The position numbers and the translations under genes were made by a program. Positions 1-6,612 of a stretch of 16,146 nucleotides of DNA are shown piece by piece. This DNA is from an uncultured Bacteroidales bacterium (GTDB taxonomy: Bacteria; Bacteroidota; Bacteroidia; Bacteroidales; UBA932): the NCBI GenBank assembly GCA_900546445.1, contig URCV01000042.1:1-16146 (forward strand). Reading direction: 5' to 3'. The notes below the pieces were generated by a model, which was not told where the DNA came from, did no database searches, and was given only the letters and a program-made list of their open reading frames with translations. Position 1 is the first letter of the stretch; the number at the start of each line of letters is the position of its first letter.

Positions 1-20
1 AGATACGAATAATTAATGAA
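1..20 (-). promoter_or_regulatory. Promoter-like repeat, copy 1 (cut by window edge)
   Basis: The 20 bases agatacgaataattaatgaa recur exactly at 2637-2656, and a 14-base variant lies at 842-855. Read on the minus strand the element ends in CGTATCT, which in the complete copies continues as TATCTTGC. That resembles the Bacteroidetes -7 box TAnnTTTG. This copy lies just beyond the terminator at 27-52 and points out of the window, so it would drive a gene to the left. The identity of the copies is seen directly; the promoter role is inferred. Confidence 0.45.
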
Positions 21-26
21 AAACGA

Positions 27-52
27 AGGCCGACTGTCAATTCAGCCGGCCT
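27..52 (-). terminator. Rho-independent terminator of the 62-369 gene
   Basis: Arms 27-36 and 43-52 pair over 10 positions with one A-C mismatch and a 6-base loop. On the minus strand the stem is followed by TTCGTTTTTC. It lies 9 bases past the stop codon of the minus-strand gene ending at 62. Confidence 0.75.
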
Positions 53-61
53 ATCGTGATT

Positions 62-369
62 TTAGTTGGTTTCCTGGAGGAAACTAAAGTCTCTCGGTCC
101 GTGACAGTTCTTTACATATAAAAACACTATATCTAATTGTTCTTTTATGTCGTCATACCCTTTGACTTCGGAGTGGATTTTTTCTCTAATTTCTGTAATT
201 GGTATTCTATTAAGTACAAAGTCGGAAACTGCATCAAGATTCATCGGCTCTTTGTGTTTCATCATATTGTAGACCACTACGCATTTACCTAAATATACTT
301 CGGCGTCATAATTATTTGTGGCCTGTATTCCTAGGAGTACGGATAAAAAATAGATAATAGTAGTGCCAT
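62..369 (-). pseudogene. Small secreted-type protein, reading frame broken at a T6 tract
   Basis: The intact downstream frame (62 up to about 375) has no ATG, GTG or TTG before codon GTG at 277, although the reading clearly continues upstream as ...LSVLLGIQATNNYDAEVYLGKC. The only ATG after the upstream gene is at 369-367, in another frame. It encodes MALLLSIF and then runs into a stop at about 333. Adding one T to the T6 tract (plus-strand A345-A350) joins the two into a 102-residue protein starting MALLLSIFLSVLLGIQA, a convincing signal peptide. The mature part has two cysteines (GKC and KNC) and no family I recognise. The gene sits 15 nt after the 385-777 stop, so the two are probably cotranscribed. 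Possible explanations are a true inactivating indel, phase variation at the tract, -1 slippage on TTT TTT, or a sequencing error. GTG 277 as a real start (71 aa, no signal) is less likely. Confidence 0.6.
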
Positions 370-384
370 ATTACATAATGAGAT

Positions 385-777
385 TTAATCTTCGCTACTG
401 CTGCCGTAGAAACTGTCGTCTATAATCGTAGTCAAATACCATCGGCCATTTACAAATCTAAATATGTGACTATTACTAAGATCTGTGTCTTGGATTTGGA
501 CGGTAACCTTCATCATATAAGGGCTTAGCTGCTCTACTATCATTCTGCAATTCGTGAGGTCGAATTCGATGGGAATAAAATCTTTCTTTTCTATGGATTG
601 AAGATAATATCCGCTGGTCGAATCGTATCTCAAATATAGTAAGGGAAACATTACCGACTCTTGCTGAGAAGAAGTGTCTTTATAAAATGTTTCGATAGAT
701 TCCCCGAAACCTCTGTTCTCGGGTGCTACATTCATACTAGGTGTCAATGCAAGCAATAAGAATAGTAAATGTAACAT
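385..777 (-). CDS. Small secreted protein, possibly DUF4348-like
   Basis: A 130-residue protein begins with a leucine-rich signal peptide (about residues 1-18, MLHLLFLLLALTPSMNVA) and is probably exported. The middle has ESIETFYKDTSSQQESVMFP and then LLYLRYD. The end has FRFVNGRWYLTTI. This spacing (an F-x-x-F-like acidic stretch, a Q, then FPL-like, and a late G-x-W-Y-L) resembles the Bacteroidetes DUF4348 pattern as I recall it, but I cannot confirm membership. ATG 777 is the only start after an in-frame stop upstream. A promoter-like TATCTTGC lies at 846-839, about 60 nt upstream. The frameshifted gene follows after 15 nt, so this is likely the first gene of a two-gene unit. The base composition is AT-rich compared with the nqr region. 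Confidence 0.7.
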   Translation of the reverse strand: MLHLLFLLLALTPSMNVAPENRGFGESIETFYKDTSSQQESVMFPLLYLRYDSTSGYYLQSIEKKDFIPIEFDLTNCRMIVEQLSPYMMKVTVQIQDTDLSNSHIFRFVNGRWYLTTIIDDSFYGSSSED

Positions 778-838
778 AATAATGTAAATCTCTTATATTT
801 AGTTTTTGATACGTAGATACTTCGTTCCGAATCTATAT

Positions 839-855
839 GCAAGATACGGATAATT
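839..855 (-). promoter_or_regulatory. Promoter-like repeat, copy 2, for the 385-777 gene
   Basis: The minus strand reads AATTATCCGTATCTTGC, one base different from the copy at 2634-2650. TATCTTGC (846-839) is a near match to the Bacteroidetes -7 box. The ATG of the minus-strand gene is at 777, giving a leader of about 55 nt. I see no clear -33 TTTG. The role is inferred from similarity and placement. Confidence 0.45.
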
Positions 856-858
856 TCT

Positions 859-866
859 TACATTTG
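859..866 (+). promoter_or_regulatory. -7 box TACATTTG for the 888-1643 gene
   Basis: TACATTTG is an exact match to TAnnTTTG. Transcription would start around 870-873, just before ATG 888. This excludes the earlier in-frame ATG at 837 as the working start. A matching -33 element is not obvious. Confidence 0.5.
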
Positions 867-887
867 TGTGTTCTAAAGTGGGTAAAT

Positions 888-1643
888 ATGAAAAAAGGGT
901 TATTTGGTTTACTTATTATGTGGTGTAGTATCATTAATGCTTATGCTCAGGAAGATACTACTTCTGTCGAAAAACGTGACGATTATTATGTTGGGACGCA
1001 TTGCAGTATAACGCGCTTGGGGCTTTGGGGATTCGATGTGCATAAAGACAACAGGTTAATTTTAAGTGCAGATTTTGATAACGGCCAAATGTTAAGCTTA
1101 GCTTATAATAGTGAGCCGAACGATTTGCCCATTCTATCAGGTATTGAAACGGAAAATCCGGGACATAAGTATAAGTGGAAATGCAAAAGTATAGATTTTT
1201 ACCCAAGTGGAAATTTAAGAAGTTCCGGGATATTGCTACACGACAAAAGCCTTATAGATTACACCTGCTTTGAATATGGTGAATGGAAGAAATATGAGGA
1301 TCACGGAGTGACGGTTCAGCAGTCCCATCATATAGCAGGCGTTAGTATTTATGAAACGCTACTTGACGGAAAACTGAATGGAACTCAAGTAATAATGAAC
1401 AGTTCTTTGCTTCTCCTGTATAGGATTAATTATTATAAATCGGGAACATTATGTGCTCAATTTATGTTTGATGGTAAGAACCGCCTTAAGGGCATAGCCT
1501 ATGACATCGCTCCAAACGATCTTTCCGAAGAGTACGAATACAAATGTACATATATCGAATATGGTGTAGACGGCACTAAGCTTAGTAGCAGTGTTAAGCA
1601 ATTCAACACTCCTTCAAAGTACGGCGGATTACAATTGCATTAA
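888..1643 (+). CDS. Secreted protein with weak YwqK/MORN-like repeats
   Basis: I choose ATG 888 because it gives an ideal signal peptide (MKKGLFGLLIMWCSIINAYA, cleavage before QED) and lies just after a perfect -7 box. The longer reading from 837 would bury the signal peptide. The protein is 251 residues. The body holds loosely repeated strand-turn units with Y-x-x-G or G-x-W-x-x-Y cores: IDFYPSGNLRSSG, GEWKKYEDHG, LDGKLNGTQ, INYYKSGTLCAQF, and IEYGVDGTKL. This is the pattern of MORN-variant / YwqK-type repeats, common in Bacteroidetes secreted proteins of unknown job. It stands alone on the plus strand between minus-strand genes. The hairpin at 1686-1720 may terminate it from one side. The function is unknown and the repeat assignment tentative. 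Confidence 0.72.
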   Translation: MKKGLFGLLIMWCSIINAYAQEDTTSVEKRDDYYVGTHCSITRLGLWGFDVHKDNRLILSADFDNGQMLSLAYNSEPNDLPILSGIETENPGHKYKWKCKSIDFYPSGNLRSSGILLHDKSLIDYTCFEYGEWKKYEDHGVTVQQSHHIAGVSIYETLLDGKLNGTQVIMNSSLLLLYRINYYKSGTLCAQFMFDGKNRLKGIAYDIAPNDLSEEYEYKCTYIEYGVDGTKLSSSVKQFNTPSKYGGLQLH

Positions 1644-1685
1644 TCTTTTCAGCTGGTTTTTCGGAGTGTCATTAAGTCGAATTAA

Positions 1686-1720
1686 AAGAGCCGGACAGAT
1701 ACTAAATCTGCCCGGCTCTT
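1686..1720 (-). terminator. Terminator of the 1723-2493 gene, possibly bidirectional
   Basis: Arms aagagccgg (1686-1694) and ccggctctt (1712-1720) pair perfectly, and inner arms cagat and atctg extend the stem. On the minus strand the stem runs into TTTTAATTCG. It lies 2 nt past the minus-strand stop at 1723 and 42 nt past the plus-strand stop at 1643, so it could serve both. The plus-side T tract is poor. Confidence 0.8.
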
Positions 1721-1722
1721 GA

Positions 1723-2493
1723 TTACCAAGTTATTCTTTTAATAAGATCATTATCATTCTTATTCTCCTTCGCTACGTCGCCGAGATAGTCAACATTATA
1801 TATGCCATCTCGTAGTTTATTCAAGTCAAAGGAAAAAACGGGACGAGGTAGAAAATTCAATACATATAATGTATTGTTTTTTATTTCAATTTTCTTGAAG
1901 TCTTTATAGAAAAAGAGCTCATCTGGTCCTGTTCTAAAGACTAAACCTTCCGTAATGAGTCGTGTTTTCTTAAGGTCATAGACTTCCAGATTCAACGTAA
2001 AGTCGAATGTGGTGAACTTGCACCTGAAGACGACATAAATGCCATAATCTCTTAGAGGCTTTTTTATCCAAATCCACTCGTTTTTATAACCACCATCGCG
2101 GAACTGCTGGTGAATCTGTAGCAACTCCTTTACGGGGACTTTAAATTCGTCTTCGGCGAATCTATATCCTCTCTCAAGACAAGATAGATAAAACTCATAT
2201 CTATCCTCTAGCTTGGACATTGCATTATATGCGAGTTGTTCTTCTTCTGATAAGTGTAATAGGATATAAAGGACATCTTCGTGTATCAATTCGGCGCGTG
2301 TTTCGTCAGGAGTTATATCAACAGTTATCATATTGTAACTCCCGTCCCCGACTAGTTTAAGCGATCTGGACGACTTTAATATATAATTACATATAAACCT
2401 TGCATTAAAATCAAAATTATATGTATTAATAATCATTTCTTTTCTGTCACCGCGCAGTGAAATGTATCTGATTTTTTTCTCTTTTGTAATCAT
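1723..2493 (-). CDS. Hypothetical protein, 256 aa, no recognised family
   Basis: A soluble-looking protein with no signal peptide or membrane segment. Residues 1-60 are basic and beta-like (KKIRYISLRGDRKEM). The middle (about 70-130) is acidic and helical, with LSEEEQLAYNAMSKLEDRYE. The C-terminal half alternates aromatic and charged residues (FRCKFTTFDFTLNLEVYDL, FFYKDFKKIEIKNNTLYVL), suggesting a beta-rich domain. I do not recognise it. The start is ATG 2493; a second Met at residue 20 is an alternative. A repeat-type promoter lies about 140 nt upstream at 2641-2634, giving an unusually long leader that contains another open frame. It has its own terminator at 1686-1720. The gene is AT-rich, like its neighbours to the left. 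An immunity-protein role would fit the size and company of such orphan genes, but nothing in the sequence shows it. Confidence 0.72.
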   Translation of the reverse strand: MITKEKKIRYISLRGDRKEMIINTYNFDFNARFICNYILKSSRSLKLVGDGSYNMITVDITPDETRAELIHEDVLYILLHLSEEEQLAYNAMSKLEDRYEFYLSCLERGYRFAEDEFKVPVKELLQIHQQFRDGGYKNEWIWIKKPLRDYGIYVVFRCKFTTFDFTLNLEVYDLKKTRLITEGLVFRTGPDELFFYKDFKKIEIKNNTLYVLNFLPRPVFSFDLNKLRDGIYNVDYLGDVAKENKNDNDLIKRITW

Positions 2494-2563
2494 GGTATTT
2501 TGTGTATGTTTTCATCCAGTTCTCCCCTTTTGCGGAGCATATTTGCGCTTCATCCCCCCACAT
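2447..2563 (-). other. Open frame of 38 codons overlapping the start of the 1723-2493 gene
   Basis: On the minus strand a frame open from about 2693 ends at the TGA at 2449-2447, overlapping the 5' end of the 1723-2493 gene by about 47 bases. From ATG 2563 it gives a 38-residue peptide starting MWGDEAQICSAKGENW. A TTG at 2611 would give 54 residues. The stretch 2500-2625 is clearly GC-richer than the genes on either side. It could be a small leader or toxin-like ORF, the remnant of a displaced gene tail, or a structured leader RNA. No family is recognised, and chance is possible. Confidence 0.25.
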
Positions 2564-2633
2564 CCTGTCATGCTTTATCAGCCCTCTGGCATCCTCGATT
2601 CCGTGTATCAAAGAGCTGGTCTTGAATCCATTT

Positions 2634-2656
2634 GCAAGATACGAATAATTAATGAA
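2634..2656 (-). promoter_or_regulatory. Promoter-like repeat, copy 3, for the 1723-2493 gene
   Basis: The minus strand reads TTCATTAATTATTCGTATCTTGC, with TATCTTGC (2641-2634) resembling TAnnTTTG. Positions 2637-2656 are identical to 1-20. It lies between the terminator at 2671-2694 and the next minus-strand gene, the same arrangement as copy 1. About 21 nt upstream is TTTCTCG, at best a weak -33 element. Confidence 0.5.
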
Positions 2657-2670
2657 TTCTATTACGAGAA

Positions 2671-2694
2671 AGAGGCCGCAAATACGCGGCCTCT
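2671..2694 (-). terminator. Terminator of the pRiA4b ORF-3-like gene
   Basis: A perfect 9-bp stem, agaggccgc (2671-2679) with gcggcctct (2686-2694), and a 6-base loop. It lies 5 nt past the minus-strand stop codon at 2700-2702. The T tract on the minus strand is short (TTTCTC). Confidence 0.72.
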
Positions 2695-2699
2695 AAGTT

Positions 2700-3239
2700 T
2701 TATTCGTTATCGTAGATTTCTTCCTGTTTGTCGTCGTCTTCATCTTCTTCGTCGACTTCGTCATCGTCGTCTAGGAAGTCATCGTCATCTTCTTCGTCAG
2801 GGAGTCTGCGCCTTTCTTTAGGAAGGTCTTCGAAAGCCACATATCCATTATCGAACGCTGCAGGCTCCGGCCCTTTTGCGTCCGGCAGGAGTGTAGGAAC
2901 GGTTATGGCGTTACCGCTCTGCTCGCCCTCAAGAGTGAGTATGACTCTTTTTTTCGATTGAGTATCGTAGTAGTAGTCAAATTTCACCGCACCGTCTTTC
3001 AAAGCCTTTTCGATAGTAACGTCGTCTACTGTTCCGAATCCCAAATCTATCAGGGCATAGCGAGCTACGACATTTTCGTCGGCATCGTAGGCCTTGAAGA
3101 GTATGGGTTGGTCGGCAGGAAAAGCCAAATCTGACTGTAACTGCTTGTGAAAGTGATATAATGAATTGGCAGAATTTACCTTGTAGATTCTGTAGAAGCC
3201 CTTAAGTCCAGGGAGTGTGACACGGAATTGATAAATCAT
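2700..3239 (-). CDS. pRiA4b ORF-3-like (IS1096 TnpR-like) family protein
   Basis: A 179-residue cytoplasmic protein. Residues 1-100 match the PF07929-type fold: a short beta strand (MIYQFRVTLPGLKGFYRIYKV), the helix with SLYHFHKQLQ, then VARYALIDLGFG and the KFDYYYD strand typical of the family. Bacteroidetes commonly carry one chromosomal copy outside any plasmid or IS. Its role is not established, and it should not be read as a resolvase. Residues 148-179 form an extreme acidic tail with 24 Asp or Glu in 32 residues, which may be disordered. The codons there (GAC, GAA and similar) create misleading serine-rich open frames on the opposite strand. The gene is divergent from yigZ across 38 nt and has its own terminator. 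Confidence 0.82.
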   Translation of the reverse strand: MIYQFRVTLPGLKGFYRIYKVNSANSLYHFHKQLQSDLAFPADQPILFKAYDADENVVARYALIDLGFGTVDDVTIEKALKDGAVKFDYYYDTQSKKRVILTLEGEQSGNAITVPTLLPDAKGPEPAAFDNGYVAFEDLPKERRRLPDEEDDDDFLDDDDEVDEEDEDDDKQEEIYDNE

Positions 3240-3263
3240 AAGGCGAATATAAAAAGAAATTAC

Positions 3264-3271
3264 TAAATTTG
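3264..3271 (+). promoter_or_regulatory. -7 box TAAATTTG directly before yigZ
   Basis: TAAATTTG fits TAnnTTTG exactly and ends 6 nt before ATG 3278, so the transcript may start at or very near the start codon. It overlaps the TTG at 3269 that would otherwise begin the frame, which favours ATG 3278 as the start. No good -33 match is seen at the expected distance. Confidence 0.45.
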
Positions 3272-3277
3272 GATATT

Positions 3278-3886
3278 ATGTCTGCAAATTCTGACGAATA
3301 TTATAGCATAGAGGCCCCTTCGACAGGGATGTTTAAGGATCAGAAGAGTAAGTTCTACGCCTTCGCGTACCCTGTGGAAAGCGAGGCGGAGGTTAAGCGC
3401 CTGCTCGAAAACGTGAGGAACGAGTACCACGACGCCAGACATCATTGTTGTGCATATAGAATAGGGTGCGATGGGCAGAAATGGCGCGCAAGCGATGACG
3501 GAGAACCGTCAGGAAGCGCAGGCCGTCCTATTTTAGGCCAAATCGACAGCGCATCTCTTAGCGACGTGGCCGTCATAGTGGTTCGCTATTTCGGAGGAAT
3601 AAAACTGGGCGTACCCGGACTCATAGCCGCATATAAAGCCGCGTGTGCCGACGCTCTGAATAATGCCACGCGAATAACCAAGATAGCGGGGAAGTGGTAC
3701 ACCCTTCGTTTTGACTATTCGTCTATGCCAGAAGTGATGAAGGTAGTAAAGGAAATGAACCTCCCTCAGCGTAATCAGGATTACGGTTGCGAGTGTTCCC
3801 TGGAAGTCCGCGTACGCACTTCACTCGATGCCGACTTCCTAAAGAAAGTTTCCGCCATCCCGAAAATGCTATGTAACGAAGAATAA
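3278..3886 (+). CDS. yigZ: YigZ/IMPACT family protein
   Basis: A 202-residue protein of the UPF0029/IMPACT family, usual length for bacterial YigZ. The N-terminal domain shows the family signatures in order: KSKFYAFAYPV, DARHHCCAYRIG, ASDDGEPSGSAGRPIL, and VIVVRYFGGIKLGVPGLI followed by AYKAA. The C-terminal ferredoxin-like domain (about residues 135-200) is weaker (WYTLRFDYSSMPEVMKVVKE). The eukaryotic relative IMPACT competes for the Gcn2 activator Gcn1; the bacterial role is not settled, with links to ribosome or translation physiology. I start at ATG 3278 and not the TTG at 3269, which lies in the -7 box. It is a single-gene unit followed by 190 nt of intergenic DNA before the convergent nqr operon. 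Confidence 0.92.
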   Translation: MSANSDEYYSIEAPSTGMFKDQKSKFYAFAYPVESEAEVKRLLENVRNEYHDARHHCCAYRIGCDGQKWRASDDGEPSGSAGRPILGQIDSASLSDVAVIVVRYFGGIKLGVPGLIAAYKAACADALNNATRITKIAGKWYTLRFDYSSMPEVMKVVKEMNLPQRNQDYGCECSLEVRVRTSLDADFLKKVSAIPKMLCNEE

Positions 3887-4032
3887 ATATAACCACTAAT
3901 AACACTATTGTATAACACGTTTAATTCCTATAATCGGCACTATTCTAGTTTCGCTGGTGTCCTGTTATAAGGGTCAAGAATACTCAAATCAAAACCGTGT
4001 CCGAGTAGCGCCGTAAGATTGTTATAAATAAA

Positions 4033-4053
4033 GGCCAGTCGCGATGACTGGCC
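4033..4053 (-). terminator. Terminator of the nqr operon
   Basis: A perfect 8-bp stem, ggccagtc (4033-4040) with gactggcc (4046-4053), and a 5-base loop. On the minus strand it is followed by TTTATTTAT. It lies 24 nt beyond the nqrF stop codon. It may also stop transcripts from yigZ, which converges from the left. Confidence 0.85.
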
Positions 4054-4077
4054 TGTGTTTGTATCAAGAACGAAACA

Positions 4078-5352
4078 TTAACCTCCGAAGTTATCGTAGA
4101 GGATGTTCTCCGGTGGAACTCCCAAGCTGTCGAGCAGCTTGTTAACTGCGCCGACCATCATAGGAGGACCGCACATGAAGTATTTGATGTCCTCCGGTGC
4201 CTCGTGATCCTTAAGGTAGGTTTCATACATCACATTGTGAACGAAACCGGCTGTGTAAGAAACTCCGGCCTCATCTGCTGCAGGATCCGGACGGTCCAGG
4301 GCGAGATGGAACTTGAAGTTAGGGAATTCTTTTTCGATCTCTGCGAAGTCCTCCAGATAGAACGCCTCGACAAGCGCACGAGCTCCGTAGAAGAAGTGAA
4401 CGGTGCGATTAGTCTTGAGCGTCTTGAAGAGCTCCATAATGTGAGAGCGAAGAGGTGCCATACCTGCACCACCACCCACGAATATGTATTCGACATCATC
4501 CGGGTCATTCTTAGGGAGAAGGAACTCTCCGTAAGGACCGCTGATGGTAACCTTGTCACCAGGCTTGCGGGTAAATACGTAAGACGAAGCTATACCAGGG
4601 TTGACAGGGAGAAGCTTAGGACCCTGCTCGCGAGGAACGCTGCGATCGAACGGTGGAGTAGCGATACGGACGTTGAGCTTGATGATTCCCTTCTCACCAG
4701 GGTAAGAGGCCATAGAGTAAGCTCTGATGGTAGGAGTAGGGTTAACGCTCTCGAGATTGAAGAAACCGAATTTCTCCCAATCCTTACGATACTCAGGCTC
4801 TACGTCGATGTCCTTAAAGTAAAGGTGATAAGCCGGAATGTCTATCTGAATGTACTCACCGGACTTGAACTCGAGGTTCTCGCCCTCCGGAAGCTTCACT
4901 GTAAACTCCTTGATGAATGTAGCGACGTTCTTGTTAGAGATAACCTCGCACTCGAGTTTTTTCACGCTCAATGCGCTCTCTGCCACCTGAATCTTCAGGT
5001 TATCCTTAACCTTTACCTGACAGCCGAGTCTCCAGCCTTCCTTAATCTGCTTGCGGTTGAAGAAACCGGTCTCGGTAGGGAGAATCTCTCCGCCACCTTC
5101 GAATACCTGAACCTTACACTGTCCGCAGTTAGCCTTACCGCCACAAGCGGAAGGAAGGAAAATCTGGTTGTTGGCAAGCGTACCCATAAGGTTTCCGCCA
5201 GGGGTAACGTCGAGGGTCTTCTTGCCGCCGTTAATGTCGATTTTAATAGTGCCCTTAGGCGTGATAGCTGTTTTTACAATCAGCAGGATAGCCACCAAAA
5301 TCAGGATGACGACCACCATAAGCGCTATAGCTGAAATTAAAGTATTGCTCAT
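4078..5352 (-). CDS. nqrF: Na+-translocating NADH:quinone reductase subunit F
   Basis: NqrF is the electron-entry subunit: it oxidises NADH with FAD and passes electrons through a 2Fe-2S cluster into the membrane complex. The 424-residue protein has one N-terminal membrane helix (about 5-27). A ferredoxin domain follows with cluster ligands C70, C76, C79 and C111 (CGGKANCGQC, then RLGC). The FAD-binding motif RAYSMASYP begins at R210. The NADH domain has YIFVGGGAGMAPLRSH and FMCGPPMM with C394 near the C-terminus. The ligand numbers match those I recall for Vibrio NqrF, and the length is usual. A good Shine-Dalgarno AAGGAG (5367-5362) precedes ATG 5352. It is the last gene of the operon, 16 nt after nqrE, and is followed by a terminator. 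Confidence 0.98.
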   Translation of the reverse strand: MSNTLISAIALMVVVILILVAILLIVKTAITPKGTIKIDINGGKKTLDVTPGGNLMGTLANNQIFLPSACGGKANCGQCKVQVFEGGGEILPTETGFFNRKQIKEGWRLGCQVKVKDNLKIQVAESALSVKKLECEVISNKNVATFIKEFTVKLPEGENLEFKSGEYIQIDIPAYHLYFKDIDVEPEYRKDWEKFGFFNLESVNPTPTIRAYSMASYPGEKGIIKLNVRIATPPFDRSVPREQGPKLLPVNPGIASSYVFTRKPGDKVTISGPYGEFLLPKNDPDDVEYIFVGGGAGMAPLRSHIMELFKTLKTNRTVHFFYGARALVEAFYLEDFAEIEKEFPNFKFHLALDRPDPAADEAGVSYTAGFVHNVMYETYLKDHEAPEDIKYFMCGPPMMVGAVNKLLDSLGVPPENILYDNFGG

Positions 5353-5368
5353 AATTTCTGTCTCCTTT

Positions 5369-5983
5369 TTATAGTGAAATACCCATAAATGCCATAAATC
5401 CTATACCCATAAGGCCCACGGTGATGAATGTGATACCGGTGCCCTTGAGTCCTGCAGGGACGTTGCTGTAAGACATCTTCTCGCGGATGGCTGCAAGTGC
5501 CACGATGGCCAGATACCAGCCAAGTCCGCTACCCAGTGCATAGACTGCGCTTTCGCCTACATTGGCAAAGTCCTTCTGCTGCATAAACAACGCACCACCG
5601 AGGATGGCACAGTTTACGGCGATAAGCGGAAGGAAGATACCCAGTGATGAGTAGAGGGACGGCATGAACTTCTCCACTACCATCTCCACTACCTGCACGA
5701 TAGCCGCGATGACGGCGATGAACAAGATGAAGCTGAGGAAGCTCAAGTCGACCGTGGCGAATTTCTCGCCCAGCCATACCAATGCTCCCGGCTTGAGTAC
5801 GTATTCATTAAGCAAATAGTTGATAGGCAGGGTAATCAACAACACGAATACCACCGCGATACCCAGACCATTCGCTGTCTTAACATTCTTTGATACTGCC
5901 AGGTATGAACACATACCGAGGAAGTATGCAAATATCATATTGTCAACAAATATTGACTTTACGAATAAACTTAAAAGATCCAT
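5369..5983 (-). CDS. nqrE: Na+-translocating NADH:quinone reductase subunit E
   Basis: An integral membrane subunit of the pump, 204 residues with about six helices. It pairs with NqrD in an inverted arrangement, and together they form part of the sodium path and hold an iron centre. The conserved cysteines are visible: C25 in AYFLGMCSYLAVSKN and C125 in VNCAILGG. Also typical are VEMVVEKFMPSLYSSLGIFLPLI and REKMSYSNVPAGLKG. It starts at ATG 5983, 24 nt after the nqrD stop, and is followed 16 nt later by nqrF. The homologous RnfA is excluded by the presence of all six Nqr subunits in Nqr order. Confidence 0.97.
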   Translation of the reverse strand: MDLLSLFVKSIFVDNMIFAYFLGMCSYLAVSKNVKTANGLGIAVVFVLLITLPINYLLNEYVLKPGALVWLGEKFATVDLSFLSFILFIAVIAAIVQVVEMVVEKFMPSLYSSLGIFLPLIAVNCAILGGALFMQQKDFANVGESAVYALGSGLGWYLAIVALAAIREKMSYSNVPAGLKGTGITFITVGLMGIGFMAFMGISL

Positions 5984-6007
5984 AATTCTTCTGTGTGTGT
6001 CTTATTA

Positions 6008-6610
6008 TTATTCCTGAAGTGACTTGTCTATGCTTCTGTGAACCCAAACGACACATCCCAGAAGGATGAGGGCCATAGGTGGAAGAATCATAAGACCGTT
6101 GTTAGTATAACCGATGGCTGAAAGTACAGGAATACCGAAAAGGGTTCCGCTTCCGAGAAGCTCGCGGAAGAAAGCCACGATTACGAGTATCATGCCGTAG
6201 CCGAGTCCATTGGCCATACCGTCAAGCAGTGAAGGGATAGGCTTGTTGCCGAGTGCGAATGCCTCGATACGACCCATCACGATACAGTTGGTGATGATAA
6301 GTCCGATATAGACTGAAAGCTGTTTTGAAACTGCAAAGGCGTAAGCTTTAAGCACTTGGTCCACCAAGATTACCATAAGGGCCACGACTACCAACTGAAC
6401 GATGATACGTACACGGTTAGGAATGGTCTTTCTGATGATGGAGCATACGAAACTGCTCACTGCTGTTACGATGGTTACCGAAAGGGCCATGACGAGGGCA
6501 CCTTTGAGCTCGACTGTAACGGCCAGAGATGAACAGATACCGAGGATAAGGACCGTAATAGGGTTGCCCTTGAATATCGGATTGAGAATTGTTTCTTTAA
6601 GATTGCTCAT
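6008..6610 (-). CDS. nqrD: Na+-translocating NADH:quinone reductase subunit D
   Basis: A 200-residue membrane subunit with about six helices, the structural partner of NqrE. Conserved cysteines C26 (LILGICSSLAV) and C109 (LIITNCIVMGRIEAFA) are present; these supply ligands for the intramembrane iron centre. The C-terminal LPPMALILLGCVVW segment is typical. ATG 6610 lies only 2 nt past the nqrC stop, with GAGGAG (inside the end of nqrC) as the ribosome binding site, so translation is probably coupled. The length and order fit Nqr and not RnfE. Confidence 0.97.
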   Translation of the reverse strand: MSNLKETILNPIFKGNPITVLILGICSSLAVTVELKGALVMALSVTIVTAVSSFVCSIIRKTIPNRVRIIVQLVVVALMVILVDQVLKAYAFAVSKQLSVYIGLIITNCIVMGRIEAFALGNKPIPSLLDGMANGLGYGMILVIVAFFRELLGSGTLFGIPVLSAIGYTNNGLMILPPMALILLGCVVWVHRSIDKSLQE

Positions 6611-6612
6611 TT

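Noticed and set aside
837..887. Upstream ATG extension of the 888-1643 gene
   Set aside because: It would place 17 residues before a clear signal peptide, and the -7 box at 859-866 lies inside it.
2462..2821. Plus-strand open frame of 119 codons
   Set aside because: It runs antisense through the ends of two better-supported minus-strand genes and across a terminator hairpin, with no protein-like features.
2728..2961. Plus-strand serine-rich open frame
   Set aside because: It is the antisense image of the Asp/Glu codons in the acidic tail of the 2700-3239 gene.
3269..3277. TTG start three codons before the chosen yigZ start
   Set aside because: The TTG is part of the TAAATTTG -7 box, and ATG 3278 follows at once.
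4204..5334. Long plus-strand open frame (376 codons) opposite nqrF
   Set aside because: nqrF on the other strand is certain with all cofactor motifs; this frame is a shadow with no recognisable domain.
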